Assembly: GCA_946409645.1 (NCBI GenBank)
Contig: CAMJXE010000003.1
Span: 19,721 to 83,720, forward strand
Length of the DNA stretch: 64,000 bases
Source: an uncultured Bacteroidales bacterium
GTDB lineage: Bacteria > Bacteroidota > Bacteroidia > Bacteroidales > WCHB1-69
Direction of reading: 5' to 3'
The translations under genes and the position numbers were made by a program. This document shows, piece after piece, positions 25,757 to 34,907 of the stretch (the stretch's first letter is position 1; every line of letters starts with the position of its first letter). The notes under the pieces are model-generated. The model made no database searches, was not told the DNA's origin, and worked only from the letters and a program-made list of their open reading frames with translations.

Positions 25757-28246
25757 ATGACCGATGAAAATTTAAAACAAACAAAATCCTTTGTCAATCA
25801 GAAACTTAATTTTGTGGAGGATTTGGTGCTGCACACGGATGCGCACATCTTTCTCACAGGAAAGGCGGGTACTGGAAAAACCACTTTTCTGAAAAGTTTG
25901 CCATTAAAGACTCATAAACGCATGGTGGTAGTGGCTCCTACGGGCGTGGCGGCCATCAATGCAGGCGGACAAACCATCCACTCGTTTTTCCAGCTGCCAT
26001 TTGGACCGCAACTACCTGAAGGGGCGCAGATTCATTCTTCGCAGAACAAAAAAGAGGTGGCCGCGCAGTTCCAGAAAATGCGCGGTACGAAGCTGAAGAT
26101 TATCCGCACCCTCGACCTTCTCGTCATCGACGAAATCAGTATGGTGCGTGCCGATGTCCTGGACGCGGTGGATGCCGTGTTGCGTCGCGCTCGCCGCTCC
26201 TCCCGACCTTTCGGTGGAGTGCAAGTGCTCATGATCGGCGACGTGCATCAGCTTGCACCTGTGGCGAAACCTGAAGAATGGGAGGTTCTTGCGCCCTACT
26301 ATAAGACGGTCTATTTTTTCGGCAGTCACGTGTTGCAGAAAACAGAATATATCTGCGTGGAACTGGAGCACATTTACCGACAACAGGACCGCGACTTCAT
26401 CACGTTGCTCAACAAGGTCCGCCACAACCAAATGGATGCCGAGTGCATACGGTTGCTGAATACGCGGTATATTCCCGATTTTAAGCCATCAGATGGCTAT
26501 ATCACACTGACGACACATAATGCGCAGGCTGATGAAATCAATGAGTCGAGGCTTCGGGCAATCGAACAGAAACGTCTTCTTTTCCGATCGGAGGTCAAGG
26601 GCATTTTCCCATCGCACATCTATCCGACAAAGGAGGAATTGGAGTTGAAAATCGGGGCGCAGGTGATGTTCGTGAAGAACGACCCAAGTCCTGAGAAGGC
26701 ATATTACAACGGTAAAATCGGGCAATTGACCGGCTATGATGGAGATACGGGTGAGTTGGAGGTTGTGTGTGGTGACGAACGCATCAAAGTGCTGCCAGTC
26801 GTATGGCAGAATATGGATTATACCCTTAACGAAGATAATCAGCAAATCGAGGAAAAAGAGATTGGCAGTTTCACGCAGATTCCGTTGCGACTCGCGTGGG
26901 CCGTGACCATCCATAAAAGTCAGGGACTTACTTTTGACAAGCTGGTCGTAGATGCGCAGCAAGCTTTCGCACACGGGCAGGTCTATGTCGCGCTCAGTCG
27001 CTGCACCTCCCTCGAAGGGCTCGTCCTCAAAACCCCAATCACTTCGGAAGCACTCATCAATGACGGTCTCGTGGATTATTTCGTGGAAACAATGCCTGAA
27101 AGGGAGCCATCGCAAGAGAAAGTGATCCTTCTCAGAAGCGAGTATGAGTTAACCACTATTTTGGAACTGATTGATTTCCAAGAGATATATCGTACAATTG
27201 GAAAGTTGGCCAAAGTGGTGTTAGACAATCGGTCATTGTTTGAAGGTGAAATGGTACAAGAACTTGTCGGGCTTCGCGACAGTTGCAGTAAAGAGCTCGT
27301 GGGTGTGGGGAAAAAGTTCGAAATCCAAATCTGGCAATTGCATCAAACGGCACTTTATGAAGACAATTCCATGTTGCAAGAGCGTTTGCAAAAAGGGACG
27401 AATTATTTCAAGGAGCATCTGCAAGTGATTTCCGACAAATTACAAAGGCTTCCTTACAAAACGGACAATAAAACTGTGAATGAGCAGATTACGGATATTT
27501 TGAAACAGTTGAGAGACGAATGCTTTGTGAAGATGGCTTGTTTGGCGAATTGTGAGAAAGCTTTTAGCGTGGAAGAGTATTATAAAACAAAGTCTATCAG
27601 TTTTTTAGAGGCAGAGAAGTTGTCTAAATCCAAGAGTTCGATCAGGGAGGGTTTGATGGAGAAAAGCACCTTGTATGCCGCTTTGAACGCTTGGCGTGCC
27701 GACAAGGCGGAGGAAGAAGATGCAGAGCTGTACAATATCATTCCGAGCAAAACTTTAAAGGCTATTTCGAAAGAAAAACCGGTCACTATTGCTGATCTCA
27801 AGCAGATCGAGGGTATAGGTCCGAAACGTATCAAGGCCTTCGGGCGAGAGATTGTCAACATTGTGAGGGTTTATTCGGGAATGGAAATGCTTGATAATGA
27901 ATCAGCTGAAATGGATTTGTCGGGCGATAAGCCTGCTAAACCGAAAAAGCCGAATGGAGAAACCTACCTGATTACGAAGAGAATGCTTGACAAGGGGATG
28001 ACGGCGGAGGAGATTGCTGCGGAGCGAGGGTTGGCTGTCTCTACCATATATGGTCACATTGCGCGATTCGTGGAGCATGGCGATTATGAGGCTACTGATT
28101 TCGTTGATAAGGAGAAATGCGACATCATGGAGGAGTATTTCCGCGACACCGAAGATAAGTCGTTGAATGCGGCGCGGGAGGTTTTAGGCGATGATTTCGA
28201 GTTCTGGGAATTGCGTATGGTTTTGGCGGGGATGGCTGATACTTGA
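25757..28246 (+). CDS. Pif1/RecD-like superfamily 1 helicase with HRDC-like and HTH domains
   Basis: An 829-residue ATP-dependent DNA helicase. Walker A is GKAGTGKTT (residues 35-43), Walker B is LLVIDEISM (about 121-129), and the UvrD-C2-type motif is TIHKSQGLTFDKLVVDA followed by VALSRCTSL (about 383-420). The C-terminal third is accessory: an HRDC/helix-hairpin-helix-like segment with IEGIGPKRIKAFG (about 683-695) and a winged-helix/HTH_40-type domain with MTAEEIAAERGLAVSTIYGHI (about 749-770). This domain order is common in Bacteroidota helicases probably acting on G-quadruplexes, R-loops or stalled forks. The exact substrate is not known. Confidence 0.88.
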   Translation: MTDENLKQTKSFVNQKLNFVEDLVLHTDAHIFLTGKAGTGKTTFLKSLPLKTHKRMVVVAPTGVAAINAGGQTIHSFFQLPFGPQLPEGAQIHSSQNKKEVAAQFQKMRGTKLKIIRTLDLLVIDEISMVRADVLDAVDAVLRRARRSSRPFGGVQVLMIGDVHQLAPVAKPEEWEVLAPYYKTVYFFGSHVLQKTEYICVELEHIYRQQDRDFITLLNKVRHNQMDAECIRLLNTRYIPDFKPSDGYITLTTHNAQADEINESRLRAIEQKRLLFRSEVKGIFPSHIYPTKEELELKIGAQVMFVKNDPSPEKAYYNGKIGQLTGYDGDTGELEVVCGDERIKVLPVVWQNMDYTLNEDNQQIEEKEIGSFTQIPLRLAWAVTIHKSQGLTFDKLVVDAQQAFAHGQVYVALSRCTSLEGLVLKTPITSEALINDGLVDYFVETMPEREPSQEKVILLRSEYELTTILELIDFQEIYRTIGKLAKVVLDNRSLFEGEMVQELVGLRDSCSKELVGVGKKFEIQIWQLHQTALYEDNSMLQERLQKGTNYFKEHLQVISDKLQRLPYKTDNKTVNEQITDILKQLRDECFVKMACLANCEKAFSVEEYYKTKSISFLEAEKLSKSKSSIREGLMEKSTLYAALNAWRADKAEEEDAELYNIIPSKTLKAISKEKPVTIADLKQIEGIGPKRIKAFGREIVNIVRVYSGMEMLDNESAEMDLSGDKPAKPKKPNGETYLITKRMLDKGMTAEEIAAERGLAVSTIYGHIARFVEHGDYEATDFVDKEKCDIMEEYFRDTEDKSLNAAREVLGDDFEFWELRMVLAGMADT

Positions 28247-28344
28247 TTCGGAATTACTAAGGAGCGCGGCAGAAACGTTACGTCCTTTTTTTATGCAAAG
28301 GCCTTATTTTTTTTCACACCAACACTCCGAAACACAAAAAATGT

Positions 28345-28352
28345 TATCTTTG
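28345..28352 (+). promoter_or_regulatory. -7 box TATCTTTG without an adjacent gene
   Basis: A good TATCTTTG box starts 450 bp before the next ORF. The predicted transcript would consist first of a series of hairpins (28382-28483), so it could drive a small RNA or be an orphan promoter carried by a repeat. Confidence 0.5.
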
Positions 28353-28381
28353 CAGTGTCGTTTTGTCCGAAGCCCAAGGGG

Positions 28382-28483
28382 GCGACGCTTCCAAGCGTCG
28401 CAATACAACCGACGTTGAAAACGTCGGCCCATAGACGGGTTCGCGGGCGGGAGACAGACATATAAAAAGGCGTTGAGTCAACG
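28382..28483. repeat. Cluster of three short palindromes
   Basis: Three hairpins lie in a row: GCGACGCTT/AAGCGTCGC (28382-28401), CCGACGTT/AACGTCGG (28409-28427) and CGTTGA/TCAACG (28471-28483). A related GCGACGCTGGAAGCGTCGG element occurs at 54422 near the broken RhuM gene. No coding frame runs through them. Confidence 0.75.
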
Positions 28484-28570
28484 TCTTATCTGCGGCTTGT
28501 TCGAATCTCGCAAATTCAAATCCATCCGCAAGGTAGGGCAATGTTCAATGTCCATGATTTGTATATTTCT

Positions 28571-28598
28571 GTAGAGACGTTGCGCGCAACGTCTCTAC
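28571..28598. repeat. 28-bp GTAG...CTAC palindrome, copy 2
   Basis: Identical over all 28 bp to the copy at 6122. It lies in the 557-bp gap after the helicase gene, which otherwise holds the hairpin cluster and a terminator-like hairpin but no supported gene. Confidence 0.9.
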
Positions 28599-28696
28599 AA
28601 TGCGGATTTTCCAAATAATCCGTTTTCAATATACATTACTGCGTGGGCTTCGGCATTGCTTATCCTCGGATGGAAGGCAATGCGAGAGCCTGAACA

Positions 28697-28738
28697 AGCG
28701 GGATGAGCGATGAGTTCAGATTCCCGCGCTTTTTTTAT
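28697..28738 (+). terminator. Terminator-like hairpin
   Basis: AGCGGGA pairs imperfectly with TCCCGCGCT and is followed by T7. It could end a transcript started at 28345. Confidence 0.55.
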
Positions 28739-28803
28739 ATGGTCTTTGTGTAGCCAATGGTTAGCTCTGCTTGGGAATCGGGAGCATATAAAGAGTGAAT
28801 GAT

Positions 28804-29292
28804 ATGAAACAGATTCCTTTGTTAATCGCCTTCCTTGCTGTTTTCAGAATAGCAGTAGATGCGCAAACCGCCATCGTCCCCGTTGGCGGTGATGCACAGA
28901 GTAGTTATGGCAGTGTCAGTTACACGGTCGGGCAGATTGCGACACAGACATTTTCCAATACCAATGGCTCCATATCCGTGGCCGAAGGCGTGCAGCAACC
29001 CTACGAGATTATGACCGTCGGGGTGGACGAATATCCCCAGATCGTCCTGAATGCCGTTGTCTATCCCAATCCGACGCAAAACATCGCACATTTGCGGCTC
29101 AACGGCTTCGAGATTCCCTCCGACGGCCTACGCGCCATACTCTACGACGGCAACAGCAAGCAATTGCAATCTTTTGCGGTTACCGACGACCTCACTGTGC
29201 TCCAGATCGGACAATACGCCACGGGGACCTATGTTCTGGAACTGCTCGATGGGAAACGGGTGTTGAAAACGTTCAAGATAGTGCGGCGATGA
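28804..29292 (+). CDS. Small secreted protein with type IX secretion C-terminal sorting domain
   Basis: A 162-residue exported protein. The signal peptide is MKQIPLLIAFLAVFRIAVDAQ; I prefer the ATG at 28804 to the track start three codons earlier. The mature N-terminus has a GGDAQSSYGSVSYTVGQIATQTF repeat-type segment often seen before T9SS tails. Residues ~85-162 form the sorting domain: VYPNPTQNIAHLRL, YDGNSKQLQS, then TGTYVLELLDGKRVLKTFKIVRR. The C-terminal domain directs export across the outer membrane and attachment. There is almost no cargo, so the protein is a minimal sorting-domain carrier and its function is unknown. Confidence 0.8.
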   Translation: MKQIPLLIAFLAVFRIAVDAQTAIVPVGGDAQSSYGSVSYTVGQIATQTFSNTNGSISVAEGVQQPYEIMTVGVDEYPQIVLNAVVYPNPTQNIAHLRLNGFEIPSDGLRAILYDGNSKQLQSFAVTDDLTVLQIGQYATGTYVLELLDGKRVLKTFKIVRR

Positions 29293-29358
29293 ATCGGAAT
29301 GGTGCTGCCCTGATTGTTAATTCTATTCCAAGAGGGCTGCAGGCCCGACACGTGTCAA

Positions 29359-29446
29359 CCCAGGGTGAGCGCAGCGAGCCCTGGGCCATCCGGGGTGAGC
29401 GCAGTGAGCCCTGAGCCATATAGGGTGAGCGCAGCGAGCCCTGGGG
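29359..29446. repeat. Triple hairpin repeat (GGGTGAGCGCAGCGAGCCC)
   Basis: Three tandem ~30-bp units, each able to fold as CAGGGTGAGCGCAGCGAGCCCTG. Compensatory-looking changes occur in the middle unit (GCAGTGAGCCCTGAG). They sit between the T9SS-tail gene and the DGR target gene, in the 191-bp gap just before its ATG. Confidence 0.8.
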
Positions 29447-29483
29447 ATATCCAAAATAATACTATTCACCAAATATAAATCGT

Positions 29484-32400
29484 ATGAAGAAACTAATTAC
29501 AATGACAATCATGGTGCTGGTCGTTTCGGTGGTGATGGCGCAGTCACCGGAGAAATTCAGCTATCAGGCGGTGGTGCGCAACGCGAGCAACAGTCTGGTG
29601 GTAAACGCGCCAGTTGGTGTGCGCGTGAGCGTGCTGCAGGGCACAGCCACCGGTAGCCCGGTGTATGTGGAAACCCATACGGTCACCACCAACGTCAACG
29701 GACTGGTGACCTTGCAAATCGGTGCAGGCAACGCCACGATGGGCTCCCTTGCGACGGTGAACTGGGGTGAAGGTCCCTACTTCCTGAAATCGGAAATCGA
29801 CCCCAACGGCGGAACCGACTACACCATTGTGAGTTCCCAGCAGCTGATGAGTGTGCCGTATGCACTGTACGCCTCCGAGGCAGGCAATGTACCTGTATTC
29901 GCCGTCACCCCGACGGATTCCGGCTATGTGCTGACGCTGACACCCGCCGAGGGTCCTGCCCAAACCTATATCTTGCGCAACGGCGTTGACGGAGCACAAG
30001 GTCCGCAGGGACCTGCAGGTCCGCAGGGAGCCGCTGGCGTGAACGGCAACGATGGTCGGGGCATCCAGAGCATCACCGCGACCTCAACGGTGGGAAATAT
30101 CGATATCTACACCATCACCTACACTGACGGGAACACTTCCACGTTCACTGTGACTAACGGCGTAGCAGGTCCGCAGGGACCGCAAGGCGAAACCGGTTCG
30201 CAAGGTCCTCAAGGTGAACAGGGTTTGCAGGGTCCTCAAGGTGAAACTGGCGCGAACGGCCTCTCCGCGTACCAGATTTGGCTGAATGCCGGAAATGTCG
30301 GCTCGGAGGCTGACTTTTTAGAGGCGATCAGAGGCGCGGACGGCGTGGATGGAAGTGACGGTGCGGACGGAAGCGACGGCTTCTCGCCTCTCGTGAGCAT
30401 GAACACGGTGGATGGCACGGGCACTTACGTCACCATCACGGACGCCACGGGCGACCACACCTTCCTGATTCCCGAGAACTCCGCGAGCAGCGAGCTGACC
30501 CAACTGCCCGCCAATTGGGCGGAGAACGATCCCTACAGCCCGCAGTATATCATGAACAAACCGACGCTCTTTAGCGGCGACTACAACGACCTGACCAACA
30601 AGCCGATACTGTTTGATGGTGATTACAATTCATTAAGCAGCAAGCCAGTTCTCTTCGACGGCAACTATAATTCATTGACCAACAAGCCGAATTTGGCAAC
30701 GGTGGCCACGACCGGCAACTACAACGACTTGACCAACAAGCCCACCATCCCGACGGTGAACAACGCCACGCTAACCATCCAGAAGAACGGCTCCAACGTG
30801 GGCACCTTCACGGCCAACCAGAACACGAACCAGACCGTGAACATCACTGTACCGACCTCGACCGACCAACTGACCAACAACAGCGGCTACATCACAATCA
30901 GCGACGTTCCCGCGCAGGTGAATGCCGACTGGAACGCCACCTCCGGCGCAGCAGAAATCCTCAACAAACCGGAGATTCCGACAGTGCCGACGAATGTGAG
31001 CGCCTTCAACAATGATGCGGGCTACATCACGGCTGAACAGATGCCGGCGAGTATGTCGGGTACCCAAACGGGCGACATCATGTACTGGGATGCGACTACG
31101 GCCACATGGATTATGATGCCGGCAGGAAGCGCGGGCCAGGTGCTGACCATGGAGAACGGGGTTCCCGTGTGGGCGAACCTTCCGGACCACATCACGATGA
31201 ACATGCCGCCTACCGTCATCACCTCCGCTCCTTTGGAAGTGACACAGTCGTCGGCTTTGTGCGGCGGTGAAGTAACCAGCGACGGCAGTGTGCAGCTCAC
31301 CGCCTGCGGTGTCTGCTGGAGCACACACCATTTCCCGACCATCGCGGATGCGCATACGGAGAACGACTTGAGTGTGGGTGCGTTCACGTCGCATGTCACA
31401 GGCCTTGCCCACCACACCACCTACTATGTGCGGGCATACGCCACCAATAGCATAGGCACCACCTACGGCGCGGAGATGACCTTCACCACGGCGGACATTC
31501 CCTCTGGCAGCGTGACCATGCCCGATCCTTGCTCGGTGGACACCAACACCATTTGGCATCCGACTCTCGGTCCCGGCAGCACCCTCTGCGCTGGCACCGA
31601 CAGCGTGGAACTCACCCTGAACAACTACCAGTACGGCAGCATCCAGTGGCAGTATTCCTCCGACACTGTCTCTTGGTTTAACATCCCCGGAGCCATTGAC
31701 ACGCTGTTGGTTTACAAACCCGAGCAGACGCAATACGTCAGAGCTTCGGTTTCGACTGCCAATTGTCCTCCAGAGTATTCGCCGGTGAAGCTGTTGCTGA
31801 AGACTCCTGCCGCATACGCAGGCATCTCGCGCACGGCTAATGTTGGCGACACAGTGCGTCTGCAAGCCAACAAGGAAGAGAGAGCGACGGGCAGCTGGCA
31901 GATTCTGCAAGGCACTGGCGGTTTTCTTTCTAACCCAAATGAAGATTACACGAAGTTCTACGGCACCGACTCGCTCTACCGCTTGCGTTGGACTCTTACC
32001 AACAATTGCGGATCCAGTTCCGATGACATCAGCGTGCGTTATGTGCAGACGGTCGTGAGTGACAAAGTGGTGATGGTGGATACTACGGACATCATTTTCA
32101 GTGATTCGGCGCAGATGGCACAGGGTTATTATGTGATTTCTTTCAGCGACCCGAATATCGTGATTGGTGACTCCACTATTTTGGTCAGCCTGATTAACGG
32201 CGGTTTCCTGCGCATGGTCGATTCTTGGTCGATGGCCAACGATTCCACGTATGCTATGTACACCTCTCAGGCCTCGTTGTACGATGTGTTGGAGAGCGGT
32301 GTGATACAGTTTGATGCCATAATTGGAGAAAATGATGCCGACAATCCGTCTCCCCAAGAGTCGCAGGTGCGGAGAGTGGAGTACCTTGATCACATTCCCA

Positions 32401-34676
32401 CCCGGCGTGAATTGCGCGACAATCCGGAGATGTTCAGGGCAGAAAAAGTCTATCTTCTTCCCACGAACTTGGGAGGCGCAAATGGCGGTATTTCACCAGG
32501 TTCTTCTTTGCGGGGTGGAAGCACGCAACACAGAGGGTATAATGCGGACAGCACTTTAAAATGGTTAGTACCTGAATGGGCACCTGACTTCAGCTATAAA
32601 CTTGAAAATGTGGAATTCTGGCTGGATGCCAACCCAATGCTTGAATTAAACAGGGAAATCCGCTGTTTAAAATTCGGCATTTATGGTGCAAGGCTCCATC
32701 TGAAAGCGGATTTTATACCTAAAATAACCGCAGCCGGGGAGTTTACCGGAATTGAATGGAAACCCATCAACCTCGAAGTGCCTTTTGCCGTCCCTGTCGG
32801 TCCGGTGGTGATTCCGTTCACGGTGGATTGCGGAATCACGTTGTCTGCCAAAGGCACTATAGAGGTTTCAGAAGAAGTTAAATACAAGATAGAAGCCGAT
32901 GCCAATTTTACCAGAGGAGTCAGTTATTGGGGAAAAAGTAACACATTTTCTGTTGACAGGTCCCAGACAGGAGAATTTAAAGTGGAGAAAGTTACTGATA
33001 ATCTTGTGGCATCGATAGATTTGACTCTTTCAGCAGCCTGTTATATGAATGTGAAGTTAGCCGCAGTGGTAGGGCCTCGCGTACAGGCGGGTTTCAAGGC
33101 AAAAATGAAAGGTTGCTGGGGTCTGAACGACAATCAGGGCTGGCAGGTAGGATTCAAAGGTGAATTATATACGAAATTGGATATCAAAGCAACCAAATTC
33201 GTGGATAAGTTTATCCCTGACAACTGGTCAAGCGAGATTTCCTGGCCTTTCTTGGATCATTCATTTCCTGATACCATGCACATGTTCAAAGGTAATAACG
33301 AAACCGTTTCACACACTCAGTCAAGCAATATAGTGAAGGTAAAAGTATTGGGGAAAGGCGGCAAGCCTATCCGTAACGCTCTTGTTTATTTTGAACCGAA
33401 AAGCGGCCTTGTCACTGCAACATCATCATTCACGGACACTAGCGGTGTGGCTCAAACTATATGGAGTCCTGCTTCGGGTTTGGGTTATGACATCCACCAG
33501 CTTTACGCATACGTGTACGATTGTGAGCAGAAGCCCATAAAAGGTGCGCCTGTGGTATTTACCGCATACGAGTACACAGGGTGTTCCAACTCCACTTTGA
33601 ATATGAAATACATCCTCAACGGGAACAATCTGACGTTGCAGGCATCTGGCGGTGTGCCACCATACACCTATTCCGTGGATGGTGAGAATTTTGTGGCTTT
33701 GAACGAGTTGCCTACAGTTTCAGCTTTAGCCTCACATGTGCTGTCGGTAAAAGATTGCAACGGCTGTGTGCGCAGCATCACATACGGTTATTCTGGGAAC
33801 ACGAATTGCGACTGGTCAGGCCTCGACATTGATGTGACATTCAGCGGCGGCACGCTGCAGCTTCAGGGTACGGGCGGCAATCCTCCTTACAAATATTCTA
33901 TAGGCGGCATTTCCTATTCCACGGACAATGAGTTTTCCTCCTTATCGCCCGGTGAATATACCGTTTATGTGCTTGATGGTTCTGGATGCGTCTTCAGCAA
34001 AGATATCACCATTGAGGAGAATGATTTTTTGGATCTTTCCGAGTACAATGTACAGCCATGTGGCGGCGCGGAAACGGTCACCGACTACGACGGCAATGTC
34101 TATCCTACGATACAGATCGGGCAGCAGTGCTGGATGAAGGAGAACCTCCGCACCACACACTATGCCGACGGTGAAATCATTCCGATAGGGTCTGCGTGTT
34201 ACTATCCCAACGGCAATGCCGGCAACAGGGCGCAGTATGGACTTTTGTACACGTGGTATGCGGCCACGCAGAATGTCTCCAGTGGCAGCAACCCCAGTGG
34301 TGTTCGGGGTGCCTGCCCATACGGCTGGCACGTGCCGAGCGATGACGAGTGGAGCCAACTTCTAAGCCAGCCCCAGTTGATGGTCTGCCCGGCCAAAGCA
34401 TTGGCTACGAAGTTCGGCTGGAATATCTCCACCACTCCTTGCTCTCCCGGTTTTGAGAACTGGTATAACAATGGCAGCGGATTCAACGCGGCTCCTGCAG
34501 GTCTATACAACAATGGTTACGGCGATTTCGGTTCGGTTGCGTGGTTCTGGAGTGCTACCGAGAGCAGCAACAACTACGCGTGGAACCGTAACTTGAGCTA
34601 CGACGGTACGGGAGTGGTCCGCGACAACAGCTGCAATAAGGCGCGCGCCTATTCTGTCCGCTGTCTCCGCGATTAA
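29484..34676 (+). CDS. Giant secreted DGR target protein with C-terminal FISUMP domain
   Basis: A 1730-residue exported protein and the diversified target of the DGR. In order: signal peptide (1-20); an N-terminal domain starting SPEKFSYQAVVRNASNSLVV; collagen-like Gly-X-Y runs (about 170-190 and 228-258, plus GADGVDGSDGADGSDG near 284); phage-tail-fibre-like YNDLTNKP repeats (about 366-430); an FN3-like segment (about 570-672); Ig-like and unrecognised beta-rich regions; two SprB-like repeats (about 1371-1435 and 1449-1510); and a FISUMP domain (about 1530-1730; YPTIQIGQQCWMKENLRTT, CPYGWHVPSDDEWSQL). The last 49 codons are the VR. It looks like a long surface adhesin with a variable tip. 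No T9SS sorting tail follows, because the VR is the C-terminus. Confidence 0.88.
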   Translation: MKKLITMTIMVLVVSVVMAQSPEKFSYQAVVRNASNSLVVNAPVGVRVSVLQGTATGSPVYVETHTVTTNVNGLVTLQIGAGNATMGSLATVNWGEGPYFLKSEIDPNGGTDYTIVSSQQLMSVPYALYASEAGNVPVFAVTPTDSGYVLTLTPAEGPAQTYILRNGVDGAQGPQGPAGPQGAAGVNGNDGRGIQSITATSTVGNIDIYTITYTDGNTSTFTVTNGVAGPQGPQGETGSQGPQGEQGLQGPQGETGANGLSAYQIWLNAGNVGSEADFLEAIRGADGVDGSDGADGSDGFSPLVSMNTVDGTGTYVTITDATGDHTFLIPENSASSELTQLPANWAENDPYSPQYIMNKPTLFSGDYNDLTNKPILFDGDYNSLSSKPVLFDGNYNSLTNKPNLATVATTGNYNDLTNKPTIPTVNNATLTIQKNGSNVGTFTANQNTNQTVNITVPTSTDQLTNNSGYITISDVPAQVNADWNATSGAAEILNKPEIPTVPTNVSAFNNDAGYITAEQMPASMSGTQTGDIMYWDATTATWIMMPAGSAGQVLTMENGVPVWANLPDHITMNMPPTVITSAPLEVTQSSALCGGEVTSDGSVQLTACGVCWSTHHFPTIADAHTENDLSVGAFTSHVTGLAHHTTYYVRAYATNSIGTTYGAEMTFTTADIPSGSVTMPDPCSVDTNTIWHPTLGPGSTLCAGTDSVELTLNNYQYGSIQWQYSSDTVSWFNIPGAIDTLLVYKPEQTQYVRASVSTANCPPEYSPVKLLLKTPAAYAGISRTANVGDTVRLQANKEERATGSWQILQGTGGFLSNPNEDYTKFYGTDSLYRLRWTLTNNCGSSSDDISVRYVQTVVSDKVVMVDTTDIIFSDSAQMAQGYYVISFSDPNIVIGDSTILVSLINGGFLRMVDSWSMANDSTYAMYTSQASLYDVLESGVIQFDAIIGENDADNPSPQESQVRRVEYLDHIPTRRELRDNPEMFRAEKVYLLPTNLGGANGGISPGSSLRGGSTQHRGYNADSTLKWLVPEWAPDFSYKLENVEFWLDANPMLELNREIRCLKFGIYGARLHLKADFIPKITAAGEFTGIEWKPINLEVPFAVPVGPVVIPFTVDCGITLSAKGTIEVSEEVKYKIEADANFTRGVSYWGKSNTFSVDRSQTGEFKVEKVTDNLVASIDLTLSAACYMNVKLAAVVGPRVQAGFKAKMKGCWGLNDNQGWQVGFKGELYTKLDIKATKFVDKFIPDNWSSEISWPFLDHSFPDTMHMFKGNNETVSHTQSSNIVKVKVLGKGGKPIRNALVYFEPKSGLVTATSSFTDTSGVAQTIWSPASGLGYDIHQLYAYVYDCEQKPIKGAPVVFTAYEYTGCSNSTLNMKYILNGNNLTLQASGGVPPYTYSVDGENFVALNELPTVSALASHVLSVKDCNGCVRSITYGYSGNTNCDWSGLDIDVTFSGGTLQLQGTGGNPPYKYSIGGISYSTDNEFSSLSPGEYTVYVLDGSGCVFSKDITIEENDFLDLSEYNVQPCGGAETVTDYDGNVYPTIQIGQQCWMKENLRTTHYADGEIIPIGSACYYPNGNAGNRAQYGLLYTWYAATQNVSSGSNPSGVRGACPYGWHVPSDDEWSQLLSQPQLMVCPAKALATKFGWNISTTPCSPGFENWYNNGSGFNAAPAGLYNNGYGDFGSVAWFWSATESSNNYAWNRNLSYDGTGVVRDNSCNKARAYSVRCLRD
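34527..34673 (+). repeat. DGR variable repeat (VR)
   Basis: 147 bp at the 3' end of the target gene (codons ~1682-1730) aligned without gaps to the TR at a fixed offset of 476 bp. Nine mismatches: TR A to VR G at 34564, 34567, 34630 and 34633; A to T at 34575, 34607 and 34632; A to C at 34619; and one G to T at 34618. Protein changes relative to the TR reading are Asn to Ser (three times), Asn to Tyr, Asn to Cys and Gly to Val. The adenine bias is the hallmark of mutagenic retrohoming. Confidence 0.96.
34641..34673 (+). promoter_or_regulatory. Candidate initiation-of-mutagenic-homing (IMH) segment
   Basis: The last 33 bp of the VR (GCGCGCGCCTATTCTGTCCG...) are identical to the TR and begin with a GC-only run, as IMH elements usually do. 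VR and TR diverge right after GAT (VR TAA stop, TR ATAA). The position is inferred from the BPP-1 model. Confidence 0.65.
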
Positions 34677-34689
34677 AAAATCAGATTCA

Positions 34690-34728
34690 ATCAAATTTCC
34701 CCAGCCCGATAGGGCAGGGAAATTTGAT
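34690..34728. repeat. Hairpin/cruciform just downstream of the VR
   Basis: A perfect 12-bp stem (ATCAAATTTCCC and its complement) encloses GCCC-GATA-GGGC. It begins 16 bp after the VR. In the Bordetella phage DGR an inverted repeat just after the VR promotes target recognition; this has the right place and strength. It may double as a terminator. Confidence 0.75.
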
Positions 34729-34742
34729 CACCTTGTGAAAAA

Positions 34743-34767
34743 CCGCCCTGCGCGATAGCGCGGGCGG
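34743..34767. repeat. Second GATA-loop hairpin after the VR
   Basis: CCGCCC-t-GCGC-GATA-GCGC-GGGCGG has ten base pairs with one bulge and the same GATA loop as the first hairpin. Confidence 0.7.
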
Positions 34768-34885
34768 AAAGCAGAAAAAAGAAATAAAAAAAACAACCCC
34801 TGTCAGCCAGAGTTTTGGATTCCTACGGGAACTAAAAGAGTGCATCACAAAAAAAATCATATCGGGCAGCCCGGTTCAATAGGAG

Positions 34886-34907
34886 TCCCGCGCTTTCCAG
34901 CGCGGGA
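34886..34907. repeat. Hairpin upstream of the template repeat
   Basis: TCCCGCGCT-TTCC-AGCGCGGGA, a perfect 9-bp stem 95 bp before the TR. It could be part of the structured TR RNA. The 34677-35182 gap otherwise contains the TR, two more hairpins and no supported gene. Confidence 0.65.

Noticed and set aside
30771-32393. 540-residue minus-strand ORF
   Set aside because: It lies entirely antisense to the DGR target gene, with arginine/histidine-rich low-complexity composition typical of shadow frames.
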